DNA from: Paracoccaceae bacterium
GTDB lineage: Bacteria > Pseudomonadota > Alphaproteobacteria > Rhodobacterales > Rhodobacteraceae
Assembly: GCA_007116575.1 (NCBI GenBank)
Contig: SKIF01000009.1
Location: 1 to 60,351, forward strand
Direction: 5' to 3'
Length of the DNA stretch: 60,351 nucleotides
In this document: piece after piece, positions 18,149 through 27,585 of the stretch
Position numbering within the stretch: the stretch's first letter is position 1
Layout of the letters: the number at the start of each line of letters is the position of its first letter
Made by a program: the position numbers and the translations under genes
The notes under the pieces: generated by a model
What the model was told of the DNA's origin: nothing
Seen by the model: the letters and a program-made list of their open reading frames with translations, nothing else
The model's database searches: none

Positions 18149-20095
18149 TCACGCCCGGTTCATGCGGTTTTCGATCAGGTCATCGACGACGGCCGGCTCG
18201 GCCAGCGTCGAGGTGTCGCCCAGGCTGCCATAATCATTCTCGGCGATCTTGCGCAGGATGCGGCGCATGATCTTGCCCGAGCGGGTCTTGGGCAGACCGG
18301 GCGCCCATTGAATCAGATCGGGCGAGGCAATCGGACCGATCTCGGCGCGCACCCATTTGACCAGCTCCTTGCGCAGCTCATCCGTCGGCTCGACCCCGTT
18401 CATCAGCGTGACATAGGCATAGATCCCCTGCCCCTTGATATCATGCGGGTAGCCCACGACCGCAGCCTCGGCCACGGATTCATGCGCGACAAGCGCCGAT
18501 TCGACTTCCGCCGTGCCCATGCGGTGGCCGGAGACATTGATCACGTCATCAACGCGGCCCGTGATCCAGTAATAGCCATCCTCATCCCGCCGACAGCCGT
18601 CACCAGTGAAGTAATATCCCTTGTACTGGCTGAAATAGGCCTCCTCGAAACGGTCGTGATCGCCCCAAAGCGTACGCATCTGTCCCGGCCAGCTATCCTT
18701 GATGCACAGCACGCCTTCGGCCTTGGTCTCGGTCTGCACTTCCGCCGTGGCGGCGTCGAGGATTTCGGGTTGCACGCCAAAGAAGGGCTTGGTCGCGGAA
18801 CCGGGCTTGTTCGGGATCGCGCCGGGCAGCGAGGTGATCATGTGACCTCCGGTCTCGGTCTGCCAGAACGTGTCAACGATGGGGCATTTCCCCTTGCCGA
18901 CATGGGTGTTGTACCAGTTCCACGCCTCTGGGTTGATCGGCTCGCCGACGGAACCCAAGAGCTTGAGCGACGACAGGTCGTGCTTCTCGACCCACTCGGT
19001 CCCCTGCCCCATGAGCGCACGGATAGCGGTCGGCGCTGTATAGAACTGGTTGACCTTGTGCTTGGCGCAAACCTCCCAGAACCGCCCCGCATCGGGGTAG
19101 GTCGGCACGCCCTCGAACATCAGCGTCGTCGCGCCATTCGCCAGCGGGCCATAGATGATATAGCTGTGGCCCGTGACCCAGCCCACGTCAGCGGTGCACC
19201 AGAAGATATCGCCGTCATGGTAGTCAAAGGTCATCTGCTGCGTCATCGAAGCATAGACCAGATAGCCGCCCGATGTATGCACCACGCCCTTGGGCTTGCC
19301 GGTCGAGCCGGAGGTATAGAGGATGAACAGCGGATCTTCGGCACCGACCTCGGTATAGGGGCAATAGGGCGAAGCTTCGGCCATTTCCGCCTTCATATCC
19401 ACGTCGCGCCCGTCCACCCAGGTGGTCTGGTCGCCAGTATGCTTCACGACCAGACACTTGACCCGGTCCTTGCAGTTGCGCAACGCCTTGTCGGTATTGG
19501 TCTTGAGCGGGGTGCGCCGGCCGCCGCGCGGGGCGGTATCGGCAGTGATCACCGCCTTCGCATCGCAGCCATTGATCCGGTCGGCCAACGCATCGGGGGA
19601 GAAGCCTGCGAACACGATGGAATGGATCGCCCCTATCCGGGCACAGGCCAGCATTGCATAGGCGGCTTCCGGGATCATCGGCAGATAGATCACCACCCGG
19701 TCGCCCTTACCGATACCTTGGTCCTTCAGCACATTGGCCATGCGCGAAGTTTGCTCGAGCAGCTCCAGATAGGTGATGTGCTGCGCCGGTGTGCTCGGCT
19801 CGTCAGGTTCCCAGATGATCGCGGTCTGGCTGCCGCGCGTCGGGATATGGCGGTCGATGCAGTTGGCCGACACGTTCAGGGTGCCATCCTCGTACCACTT
19901 GATATCTACCTTACCGAACTCGAATGTCGCGTTCTTCACGCGAGAGTAAGGCCTGATCCAATCAATTCGCTTGCCGTGCGCGCCCCAGAACGCTTCTGGA
20001 TCGGACACCGATGCGGCATACATTTCTTCGTACTTGGCGCCATCGACATGCGCATTGGCAATGAACTCATCGGATGCAGGGTAGAGATCGGACAT
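18149..20095 (-). CDS. acs: Acetyl-CoA synthetase
   Basis: AMP-forming acetate:CoA ligase (648 residues, usual length) that activates acetate to acetyl-CoA with release of AMP and PPi. Motifs include [14 protein letters not shown] for ATP binding, [15 protein letters not shown] and the C-terminal [11 protein letters not shown], where the Lys is the residue regulated by acetylation in characterised Acs enzymes. The start [10 protein letters not shown] follows GGAGGAGC. It has a long AT-rich upstream region containing a CRP-like palindrome. It is followed closely by adk and then by the symporter operon on the same strand, which makes an acetate uptake and activation locus. Confidence 0.97.
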   Translation of the reverse strand: MSDLYPASDEFIANAHVDGAKYEEMYAASVSDPEAFWGAHGKRIDWIRPYSRVKNATFEFGKVDIKWYEDGTLNVSANCIDRHIPTRGSQTAIIWEPDEPSTPAQHITYLELLEQTSRMANVLKDQGIGKGDRVVIYLPMIPEAAYAMLACARIGAIHSIVFAGFSPDALADRINGCDAKAVITADTAPRGGRRTPLKTNTDKALRNCKDRVKCLVVKHTGDQTTWVDGRDVDMKAEMAEASPYCPYTEVGAEDPLFILYTSGSTGKPKGVVHTSGGYLVYASMTQQMTFDYHDGDIFWCTADVGWVTGHSYIIYGPLANGATTLMFEGVPTYPDAGRFWEVCAKHKVNQFYTAPTAIRALMGQGTEWVEKHDLSSLKLLGSVGEPINPEAWNWYNTHVGKGKCPIVDTFWQTETGGHMITSLPGAIPNKPGSATKPFFGVQPEILDAATAEVQTETKAEGVLCIKDSWPGQMRTLWGDHDRFEEAYFSQYKGYYFTGDGCRRDEDGYYWITGRVDDVINVSGHRMGTAEVESALVAHESVAEAAVVGYPHDIKGQGIYAYVTLMNGVEPTDELRKELVKWVRAEIGPIASPDLIQWAPGLPKTRSGKIMRRILRKIAENDYGSLGDTSTLAEPAVVDDLIENRMNRA

Positions 20096-20251
20096 GAATG
20101 CTCCTCCAGTAGCGGGGGTGGCACAGACACGTCATGGCACGATCCCCCCAAATATTTCGGACGCCGATTTGACGTGGCGTCACACTTCCCCGACGCCCTT
20201 ATAACGCATTCGTCAAAATTTTGGTAACTTTTTTTAAAACAACGATTTTTC

Positions 20252-20267
20252 TGTAAATATGTTCACA
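20252..20267 (-). promoter_or_regulatory. CRP/FNR-family-like site upstream of acs
   Basis: Read on the acs strand the site is TGTGA-ACATAT-TTACA, matching the CRP consensus TGTGA-N6-TCACA at 9 of 10 positions. It is centred about 165 bases upstream of the acs start codon. acs is CRP-activated in enterobacteria, but the relevant regulator here is unknown. Confidence 0.4.
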
Positions 20268-20554
20268 TAAAGGAAGTCAAAAACGTAAATTTCTTTTCGC
20301 TGCATTGCAGAGTTATAAGAAAAACAGGGCCTTCCGGCGTCGCGCTGAATTTCTCGGCAAACCGGCTGGAAACTCGGCAGGGCACAACGGGAAAGGCTTG
20401 TGGGCGCAAACATGCGCGAAAGATTCCGCAAAATTCCCTTGGGTCACTTGAAATATTCTGATTCGCAATCGCGGGCCAAGCGGTGTGTTCCGACACTGGA
20501 ACGTGATTCGCCGCCTCGGCTTTCACCTGCCCGCGCGGGCTTGCGCCCGGGCTC

Positions 20555-20566
20555 GTGACGCGTCAC
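20555..20566. promoter_or_regulatory. 12-base perfect palindrome upstream of the P-loop kinase gene
   Basis: GTGACGCGTCAC is its own reverse complement and ends 35 bases before the ATG at 20601. The position suits an operator or a binding site near the transcription start. No regulator can be named from sequence alone. Confidence 0.35.
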
Positions 20567-20600
20567 TCTGACCTTCCGTCCCTATCCTTTTCGGACCGCC

Positions 20601-21326
20601 ATGCCCGTACCGCCTTCGCCGCCCCAGACCGCCACCGGCCCGACCGACACTGCGGCCCCGGCGCTGCGCAAACCAGAGATTGACGCAGCACTGACGGAAC
20701 TCTTTGCCCGGATCGAAAATGCTGCGCCCACCGCCCTGCCCTCGGTGCTGATCAGCGGCACGATCCGTTGCGGCAAGACCAAGGTGGCAAGCAAGCTGGC
20801 GCGCCGTACGGGGCTTTATCACGTCAAGACGGATGAAATCCGCAATGCGTTTTATCTAGGAGTGAGCGAGGCCGACAAGCGCCGGATCCTCAAATACGTC
20901 TTCCGCCGGTTGCTGCTGCGCTTCCCCAAGGGACTGCTGGTCGACGGCACGGCGCTGATGGATGATCCGTGTGAATTGCCGCTCTGGGCGGCGCGGCGCG
21001 GCTTTGCCTTCCACGCCATTGGCTACAGTTTCGACACGCCCGAGGCCAAGCATCGCGACCTGCTGGCGTTTCGCGCCATCGCGTCATGCTGGACCAAGCG
21101 CAGCAAGAGCGATGACGAAATGCTGCGCTTTGCCCGTAGGCTGATCCGGCGCAGCAAGGCGATCCGAGCCTTCTGCGCCGAACACGGGCTGAGCTATTTC
21201 GACCTCGATTCAGGGCGCTTCGATGCCGAGCGCGACCGGATCGTGGCCGTGATCCGCCGTGATCTTGAAGCGCGGCAGGCGCAAGCCCGCCCCGGTCTGC
21301 TGGCGCGGCTGCGGCGGGCCGAGTAA
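20601..21326 (+). CDS. P-loop kinase-like protein, unknown substrate
   Basis: A 241-residue protein with a Walker A motif GTIRCGKT (about residues 53-60) followed by TDEIRNAFYLG, the pattern of small nucleotide or metabolite kinases (AAA_33-like). LLVDGTALMDDP may serve as the Walker B region, and the Arg/Lys-rich stretch SCWTKRSKSDDEMLRFARRLIRRSK looks like a lid. The first 25 residues are Pro/Ala/Thr-rich and probably disordered. It stands alone, divergent from acs and convergent with the beta-helix gene. I cannot assign a substrate. Confidence 0.7.
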   Translation: MPVPPSPPQTATGPTDTAAPALRKPEIDAALTELFARIENAAPTALPSVLISGTIRCGKTKVASKLARRTGLYHVKTDEIRNAFYLGVSEADKRRILKYVFRRLLLRFPKGLLVDGTALMDDPCELPLWAARRGFAFHAIGYSFDTPEAKHRDLLAFRAIASCWTKRSKSDDEMLRFARRLIRRSKAIRAFCAEHGLSYFDLDSGRFDAERDRIVAVIRRDLEARQAQARPGLLARLRRAE

Positions 21327-21436
21327 GGCCAGATCCGGCCAGCCGCTTCGGTCTCTGCGCGGCCCAACACCCGACACGAGAACACCTCCATAAAGCGCCC
21401 CATGCAACCGGATACCGCCCGGGCATATGCAATCGA

Positions 21437-21457
21437 GGGCGGCGCACAGCGCCGCCC
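21437..21457. terminator. Hairpin between convergent genes
   Basis: GGGCGGCGC (21437-21445) and GCGCCGCCC (21449-21457) pair perfectly around a 3-base loop. It lies between the ends of the P-loop kinase gene and the beta-helix gene and could act in both directions, although no T-run follows on either side. Confidence 0.45.
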
Positions 21458-21480
21458 CGGCCCCCGCAAATACCAGGACC

Positions 21481-23769
21481 TTACAGCGGACGATCCACCC
21501 GCACCGTCACGATCGCGCGCCCGCGCGTCGCCTGGGGCCAGCGCAGCCGCACCTCGTCATTGTTCACCCCCTGCTGCACCTGCACATAGGGCATCTCGTA
21601 GCGGATCGTATCCGAGGCATCGCGCGCAGGGTTTTCCATTACCACCGAAGAGACAGTTCGCGCCCAGCCACCAAAGGGCAGCTTTTCACCCGTGCCAATG
21701 GTCCAGTTGGTGGCTTCGGTATTTTGCTCGTGGATGATCACCGACGGGCTCTCGGCCGGAAAGTCGATCCCGTTATAGGCGTTGTTCTGGAACACGACAT
21801 TGCGGAAACGGTTGAAATTCATCGAGGCATAGGTCGTGTCCAGCTTGTCGGCGCGATCGATACGCGCGCCGGTGGTGCGGAACACATTGCCCGATACCAT
21901 CAGCCCCTGCAGGAAGTGCCCCGGCCCGTAAGGCGTGACCACGACAAAGCTGAACCAGGGCGCCACGTCGATGGCATAGAAGATATTGCCCTCGACCGTC
22001 AGCCCGCCAAAGGAAAAGCCGGTCGTGTGCTGAGGCTCTACATCATGCTCGTTGGTCAGCTCCAGAAAGCAGTTGTCGATGTAGTTGCCCGCAAACGTCG
22101 CCTTGGAATTCTTGTTGGTCAGCACAAGCCCCGCCTGGCGCACACCCTGGCTCTGGTTGTCACCGGCAAAGAAATGGTTGCCCCGGATGATATGGCCCGA
22201 GCCGTTCATGATCCCGAAATGCGCCCAGAGCACCACGCGGTTGTTGCGCACCTTCACGTCATTTCCATTCACATTGAAGGCAATCACCGTGCGGTCCTGC
22301 GCATTGAAGGGCTGTTGCGAACTGCGGAACTGGCAATGGTCGATCCACATGCCCTGACAGCCCTGCCCGATCGAGGTAATGGCGCGGTCGCGCGGTCGGT
22401 CGAAATCGCAATTCATGAAGCGGATGATCCGCCCGCCCTCGGGCAGCATCACTGCCGAACAGCGCCCCCGACAGCGGAACTCGATATTGTGGACTTCGAC
22501 ATTGCGCAGCCCCGAGAAACCCGAGAAGTCGAGCATGTATTGGTAGCGCTCGAAGGTGAAATTCTGCGTGCCCGACCCGCCAAATAGCGGCTGGCACAGC
22601 GTCACGCGGTTTGATCCGATATTGCGCGAGCGCACATAGACCTCGCGCCCGACGCCGACGCCGCTGACCCGCGCACCGACTGGGACGCCGGCGACATTAT
22701 CGATACTGTCGAGCCGCAGCGGATTGGCGACATTATAGGTCGCGACCCGCGTGACTGTCTCGGTCTCCCAGTCCGGGCTGTCCATCGCGTCAAGCTGGCC
22801 ATTGGCGATGATGCGCCGGGTCGAGGTGTCGTCAAACCCCGCCAGCGCAAACACATCGACCGGCGCGCTCAAGAGCACGCGGCGCCCGCGCATGTCAAAG
22901 GTCGTGTGCTGATTGGTGTGGAACAGCGCCTGCACCCCCTTGCGGAAGCCCTGCTCGGCATTGCCGAACGCCGCCTCATAGGCGGGCTGATCGAAATTCT
23001 TCTGCAGGATCAGGATGGCGCTGTCGGGCATTGTCACCGTGCCGCGAAATATGACCGGGGTGGTGATGGTCAGGTCCGAGCCGATGGCATATTCCCCCTC
23101 GGGCACCAGCAGCGACCGGCCCGTCGCGGCGGCCATGGCCGCAACAAAGGCCGCGCGGTCATCGCTTACCCCGTCGCCGACGGCCCCGAAGTCACGCACA
23201 TCGACCACGCCCAGCAACTCGCCGGTGTAGATACTTGTCACATCCTCGATGAGGATGTCATCAATGCGGACCACGCCGCCCGTGGGACCGGTCAGGTCCA
23301 GCCCGAAATGGGCAAAGGCCACATCGCTCGGCCAGACCAGATCGACGCCGGGTCTCGCGCCAGTACCGACAATAGCCGAGATCTCGACAACATCACCATA
23401 GCTCGTCAGCGTCACGGCGGGACCGGAAAGCGGTATGCCCGGGACAGCCCCACCTGCAGCATTACCCGCCCATGCCGCCACAGCAAGATTGGGCAGCACG
23501 CCGCTCATCGCCTTGACCCGCGCGCGAATACGCAGGTAGAGCCCCGGAAGGATCGGCACCTCGCCCATCCAGCGCAGCCGCGTCGTGGCCGTGAGTTTCT
23601 GGATTTCCAGACAACCGCCGAAATCCGGGTCAGTCGGGACGAAGGCCGCGAAGGCCGCGTTGTCATAGGTGTTCGTCCCCGGACGCCCGGTGGTTTGCGA
23701 CCAGACATCGAGCCCGGCAGAGAAAGGCGGCGGCATGATTGCCAGCCCCTGAGTTACGGCCATGTTCAT
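21481..23769 (-). CDS. Right-handed beta-helix (pectate-lyase-3 / GH28-related) protein
   Basis: A 762-residue protein. Residues about 1-180 form a beta-rich domain beginning MNMAVTQGLAIMPPPFSAGLDVW, an N-terminus recurrent in Rhodobacteraceae proteins of this type. At about residue 190 a pectate-lyase-3 motif starts (VVDVRDFGAVGDGVSDDRAAF), followed by a long run of beta-helix coils rich in Asn and Gly with repeated patterns such as VEGNIFYAID and VSGNVFRTTG. No secretion signal of the classical type is seen. The family includes polysaccharide lyases and phage tailspikes; here a surface-polysaccharide role is the likeliest. The ATG at 23769 follows GAGGGTTTGCTTC. It is monocistronic. Confidence 0.8.
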   Translation of the reverse strand: MNMAVTQGLAIMPPPFSAGLDVWSQTTGRPGTNTYDNAAFAAFVPTDPDFGGCLEIQKLTATTRLRWMGEVPILPGLYLRIRARVKAMSGVLPNLAVAAWAGNAAGGAVPGIPLSGPAVTLTSYGDVVEISAIVGTGARPGVDLVWPSDVAFAHFGLDLTGPTGGVVRIDDILIEDVTSIYTGELLGVVDVRDFGAVGDGVSDDRAAFVAAMAAATGRSLLVPEGEYAIGSDLTITTPVIFRGTVTMPDSAILILQKNFDQPAYEAAFGNAEQGFRKGVQALFHTNQHTTFDMRGRRVLLSAPVDVFALAGFDDTSTRRIIANGQLDAMDSPDWETETVTRVATYNVANPLRLDSIDNVAGVPVGARVSGVGVGREVYVRSRNIGSNRVTLCQPLFGGSGTQNFTFERYQYMLDFSGFSGLRNVEVHNIEFRCRGRCSAVMLPEGGRIIRFMNCDFDRPRDRAITSIGQGCQGMWIDHCQFRSSQQPFNAQDRTVIAFNVNGNDVKVRNNRVVLWAHFGIMNGSGHIIRGNHFFAGDNQSQGVRQAGLVLTNKNSKATFAGNYIDNCFLELTNEHDVEPQHTTGFSFGGLTVEGNIFYAIDVAPWFSFVVVTPYGPGHFLQGLMVSGNVFRTTGARIDRADKLDTTYASMNFNRFRNVVFQNNAYNGIDFPAESPSVIIHEQNTEATNWTIGTGEKLPFGGWARTVSSVVMENPARDASDTIRYEMPYVQVQQGVNNDEVRLRWPQATRGRAIVTVRVDRPL

Positions 23770-23905
23770 GAAGCAAACCCTCTTGTCATTCGATCTGAGC
23801 CAGCGCGGATGACAGGGAGGCAGTGTGCCCGTCCCGGTGTCATCCGGATCGGACAAGATGTACGAAAAAGCCGTTAAGCCCGGCTAAGGTCAGCGTGCGC
23901 TGCCC

Positions 23906-24307
23906 TTATGCGCCCACTTCCGGCGCGCGCAGAATCTGGACACCGTTGATCTGCCAGCCCGCTTCGGCCTCAATCATCTCATAGCCAAGAATGTGGATGC
24001 GCCCGTCGCGGTCGCGGATCATCACGCGCTGCAGCACGCGCCCGCCCTGCTCGCGCTGATCGAGCATGGTGACTTCATCGGGACGATGCACCATCGGATA
24101 GCCACCGCGCACCATCTGCCCGAAGCGCTCGGGCGAGCCGAAGAGGCGCTTGATATTGGGGCTGGCGAAGGTGAAAGCAGTATCGAAATCATCGGCCATA
24201 AAGGCCGCGAGCTGGTCGCTGATGACGCGCTCTATCGGACCGGCCAGCGCTGGCAGCGGGGCTGCGAGCGACAGAACGAGTCCGATCCGGGCAAAGATCT
24301 GGGACAT
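23906..24307 (-). CDS. DUF4864 secreted protein
   Basis: A 133-residue protein with a clear signal peptide (IFARIGLVLSLAAPLPALA, cut near residue 22) and a DUF4864 domain: VISDQLAAFMADDFDTAFTFASPNIKRLFGSPERF, then a beta sheet ending WQINGVQIL. The fold resembles small NTF2-like proteins. Start ATG 24307 follows GGAGGG at 7 bases. No function is established for the family. It is isolated, divergent from the CHAD gene. Confidence 0.8.
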   Translation of the reverse strand: MSQIFARIGLVLSLAAPLPALAGPIERVISDQLAAFMADDFDTAFTFASPNIKRLFGSPERFGQMVRGGYPMVHRPDEVTMLDQREQGGRVLQRVMIRDRDGRIHILGYEMIEAEAGWQINGVQILRAPEVGA

Positions 24308-24403
24308 GGTCAACCCTCCATGTTAGGGAAACGCTGCAAAAGCCGTCGCGGATCACTTTTCCTACACTTGCCCAACCCGCGTTCAAGTTTCTAGACTGTG
24401 GCC

Positions 24404-25300
24404 ATGTCACTCGCTGCCCGAAGGTCCGACCGCTCGACACGGGCGGCATTGAAACGCGTGCTGCGAGCCCGCGCCCGAAAGGGGCTGGCCGAGCTTGACC
24501 GCGCAGACGGCGCGCCGGCCGTGCATGAGTTGCGCAAGCGCACGAAAGAGCTGCGCGGTCTGCTCTGCGCGTTGCGACCTGGGTTGCCGGGTGCCAAGCG
24601 GATCGACCTGCAGTTGCGCGCGGCCGCAAAGGCTCTGTCCGTGACCCGCGATCTCGAAGTTATGCTCCAGACGTTCGACACCCTGACCGCAGAGCGCCGT
24701 GATCCGTCCCGCTTCGCCGGTCTGCGCATGCAGATTTTTGATGCATACGCAAAACGCGGCACCAGTAAACAGCGCGTGGCACTTGATGAATATAAGCTTT
24801 GCTTCAAGGTGATGAAGCGTGACATGGCCGGGTTGTCTTTGAAGCGAAAGGCGTCCAGGCTACTTTGGGATGGCATTTTTTCAACATATGCTGACGCGCA
24901 ATCGAAACTTGCCGACGCAAATGAGTCGCTTGACGGCGATTTCGATCCGGGCCCGTTTCACGACATGCGCAAGGCCGTCAAACGGCACTGGTATCAAGCG
25001 CGTTTCCTTGCCGCGATCCGCCCTAAAAAAATGGCCGACCATATCCGCCGGATCGATGATCTGGGCGAAGCGCTGGGGGATCACAATGATCTTGACGTGC
25101 TGATGGTGTTTCTCGACAGCCGCGCGGGACTCTCGCCCGATGATATCGCTGCGCGCGAGAATTTCCGCGCACATCTGCTGGCCCGTCGGAAGGCCCTTGC
25201 CAAACACGCGCTGGTTCTGGCCGATACCGCCCTTGCCACGCCCCCTGAAAAACTGATCCCGAAATGGCGGCGCTGGTGGCGCAAATGGTGCCAGAGGTGA
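24404..25300 (+). CDS. CHAD-domain protein
   Basis: A 298-residue all-helical protein with the CHAD domain, rich in conserved His and basic residues: VHELRKRTKELRGLL near residue 40 and HDMRKAVKRHWYQARFL near 190, each followed by an acidic ALGDHNDLDVL-type helix. CHAD domains bind inorganic polyphosphate in characterised cases. A GTG two codons upstream is an alternative start. It is convergent with lysK with only 3 bases between the stops. A polyphosphate kinase gene lies 5 kb away, which may or may not be meaningful. Confidence 0.9.
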   Translation: MSLAARRSDRSTRAALKRVLRARARKGLAELDRADGAPAVHELRKRTKELRGLLCALRPGLPGAKRIDLQLRAAAKALSVTRDLEVMLQTFDTLTAERRDPSRFAGLRMQIFDAYAKRGTSKQRVALDEYKLCFKVMKRDMAGLSLKRKASRLLWDGIFSTYADAQSKLADANESLDGDFDPGPFHDMRKAVKRHWYQARFLAAIRPKKMADHIRRIDDLGEALGDHNDLDVLMVFLDSRAGLSPDDIAARENFRAHLLARRKALAKHALVLADTALATPPEKLIPKWRRWWRKWCQR

Positions 25301-25303
25301 GCC

Positions 25304-26923
25304 TCAGCTCACCAACTCCCCCGCCAGCGCGCGGTCGATCAGCGCCACGGTCTCGGCCACACCATAAAGCGCGATGAAACTGCCCCAGCGCGGCCCCTGA
25401 CTTGCGCCCAGCAGCACCTCGTAGAGCACCTTGAACCAGTCGCGCAGCGAGTCAAAACCGTGCGCCTTGCCAGTGTCGCGCACGACCGACATGAAGACCT
25501 CTTCGCTCAGGCTTGCGTGATCGGCGGCGTAAGCCTCGGGCACCGCGCCGGTCTCGGCAATCGCGCGCAGCCGCGCGACCAGATCCTCCAGTGCCGCGCG
25601 CTCGGGTTCCGTCGGCGGGCGGCAGGCCAGTGTCGGGGCCACGAAATCTTGGAAATACCGCACAGCGAAGCCCGCCGCCTGATCGAGATCGGGGTGTGTC
25701 TCGGGCGCGGCCTCGGGCGCGTAGCGGCGGATGAAGCCCCAGAGCGTGGCCTTGTCCTCGGCCCGCGCCACCGACACGAGATTGAGCAAGAGCGAGAAAC
25801 TGACCACCATTCCCGAGGCAGGCGGCTGCCCGCGATGGATATGCCAGACCGGATTGGCCGCCTGTTGCTCGGGCGTCTGGTCGGAAAAGGCGCGCAATTG
25901 CTGGTGATACTCGTCCACCGCCTTGGGGATCACATCCCACGACAGGCGCTTCGCCGTGCGCGGCTTCAGGAACATGTAATAGCTCAGGCTCTCGGTCGAA
26001 GCATAGGTCAGCCATTCGTCGATGGTCAGCCCGTTGCCCTTGGATTTCGAGATCTTCTCGCCATTCTCGTCAAGGAACAGCTCATAGACATAGTGTTCCG
26101 GCTTGCGCCCGCCGAGGATCTCGCAGATCCGATCATAGATCGCCGTGTTGGTCGAGTGATCCTTGCCATACATCTCGAAATCAACATCCAGCGCCGCCCA
26201 GCGCGCGCCGAAATCGGGCTTCCATTGCAGCTTGACGTTGCCGCCCGTGACCGGAAGCGTCCATTCGCGCCCGTCCTCATCGTCGAACGTGATCTCACCC
26301 TTGGCGCCGTCCACATGCTTCATGGGCACATAGAGTACACGGCCGGTCTCGGGGTGGACGGGCAGGAAAATGGAATAGGTTTGCTGGCGTTCCTCGCGCA
26401 GGGATTTCAGCATCACCTCCATTAGCGCACCATAGCGTTCGGCGGCGCGCAACAACACCTCGTCGAACTGGCCCGAACGGTAAAAATCCGTAGCCGAGAT
26501 GAACTCGTACTCGAACCCGAACGTGTCCAGAAACCGGCGCAGCATGGCGTTGTTATGATGGCCGAAACTCTCATGCGTGCCGAACGGGTCGGGCACCGAG
26601 GTCAGCGGCTTTTGCAGATGCTCGCGCAGGGCGTCGGGATCGGGCACATTGTCGGGCACCTTGCGCATCCCGTCCATGTCATCCGAGAAACAGATCAGTC
26701 GCGTCGGAATGTCGCTGATCGCTTCAAAGGCGCGGCGGATCATGCTGGTGCGCGCAACCTCGCCGAAGGTGCCTATATGCGGCAGGCCCGAGGGGCCATA
26801 GCCGGTCTCGAACAGGACATGGCCCTTTTCCGGTGTCTCGCCGCCGATGCGCTTCAGAAGCTTGCGGGCTTCCTCGAAGGGCCAGGCTTTGGAAGTCAGG
26901 GCGGCGTCGCGCAGGCTGGTCAT
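25304..26923 (-). CDS. lysK: Lysyl-tRNA synthetase, class I
   Basis: Charges tRNA-Lys using a class I catalytic fold, as in archaea, spirochaetes and alphaproteobacteria, instead of the usual bacterial class II enzyme. The 539-residue protein has the HIGH-equivalent in [13 protein letters not shown], and the KMSKS loop is [10 protein letters not shown]. Other class I LysRS patterns are [26 protein letters not shown] and [11 protein letters not shown]. An in-frame GTG four codons upstream of the chosen ATG is possible. It is a single-gene unit convergent with the CHAD gene and divergent from terB. Confidence 0.96.
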   Translation of the reverse strand: MTSLRDAALTSKAWPFEEARKLLKRIGGETPEKGHVLFETGYGPSGLPHIGTFGEVARTSMIRRAFEAISDIPTRLICFSDDMDGMRKVPDNVPDPDALREHLQKPLTSVPDPFGTHESFGHHNNAMLRRFLDTFGFEYEFISATDFYRSGQFDEVLLRAAERYGALMEVMLKSLREERQQTYSIFLPVHPETGRVLYVPMKHVDGAKGEITFDDEDGREWTLPVTGGNVKLQWKPDFGARWAALDVDFEMYGKDHSTNTAIYDRICEILGGRKPEHYVYELFLDENGEKISKSKGNGLTIDEWLTYASTESLSYYMFLKPRTAKRLSWDVIPKAVDEYHQQLRAFSDQTPEQQAANPVWHIHRGQPPASGMVVSFSLLLNLVSVARAEDKATLWGFIRRYAPEAAPETHPDLDQAAGFAVRYFQDFVAPTLACRPPTEPERAALEDLVARLRAIAETGAVPEAYAADHASLSEEVFMSVVRDTGKAHGFDSLRDWFKVLYEVLLGASQGPRWGSFIALYGVAETVALIDRALAGELVS

Positions 26924-27027
26924 GAGCGGGGTCACTTCTTTGTGGGTCGAACAAGCCCCGCTTCCTATTGCCGATGCCCTGCCCCGTCAATAATCTGCGC
27001 GCCAAACGCAGTTTCAGGGAAATGCTC

Positions 27028-27450
27028 ATGGCACCGTTGCCCCACCCTCTCTCACCGCAGGATTCGCTGGTCGCGCTGATGATCGCGGTTTCGGCGGCGG
27101 ATATGGAGATCCACACTTCGGAACTCGTCGCGATTCAGGCGCTGGTCAATCACCTGCCGATCTTTGGCGACTATGACGCGGACAGGATCAAGACCATCGC
27201 GCAGACCGTGTTCGACCTGCTGGAAGAAGAGGACGGGCTGGATGCGCTCTTCGGGCTGATCCGCGACAGCCTGCCCGAGCGGCTTTATGAGACTGCCTAT
27301 GCGCTGGCCTGCGATGTGGCGGCGGCAGATGGCAAGCTTGCGCAATCCGAATTGCGCCTGCTCGAGGAAGTCCGCCACGAATTGCGGATCGACCGCCTGC
27401 ATGCGGCGGCCATCGAACGCGGCGCGCGGGCGCGGCATATGCAGGCATAA
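27028..27450 (+). CDS. TerB-family protein
   Basis: A 140-residue all-helical protein of the TerB-like fold: DSLVALMIAVSAADMEIHTSELVAI and, in a second half, AYALACDVAAADGKLAQSELRLLEEV. The repeated D-x-[ELI] acidic motifs are the presumed metal-binding sites of TerB proteins. The ATG at 27028 is preferred since AGGGA lies 7 bases upstream; a second ATG two codons earlier is too close to it. Tellurite resistance is only the historical family name, and the likely role is stress or envelope related. There is no ter operon nearby. Confidence 0.85.
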   Translation: MAPLPHPLSPQDSLVALMIAVSAADMEIHTSELVAIQALVNHLPIFGDYDADRIKTIAQTVFDLLEEEDGLDALFGLIRDSLPERLYETAYALACDVAAADGKLAQSELRLLEEVRHELRIDRLHAAAIERGARARHMQA

Positions 27451-27585
27451 ACCCTGCCCCATGTGAGTGCCCGCCTGCGCCCGTCCGTTGGGCAAGGCCA
27501 GAGCGCAGGCACTTCTTGACCTGTAACGGGTTGCTCTGACGCCAGCGCCGCGCGATACCTTTTCCCGGCGAATTGTGAGAGGCGT

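Larger units (their letters stand above)
20096..20600. other. 505-base intergenic region between divergent acs and the P-loop kinase gene
   Basis: Unusually AT-rich for this chromosome around 20210-20310, consistent with promoters. It contains a CRP-like site (20252-20267), a GC palindrome GCCCGCGCGGGC at 20529-20540 and a perfect palindrome at 20555-20566. No open frame in it gives a recognisable product. Confidence 0.6.
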
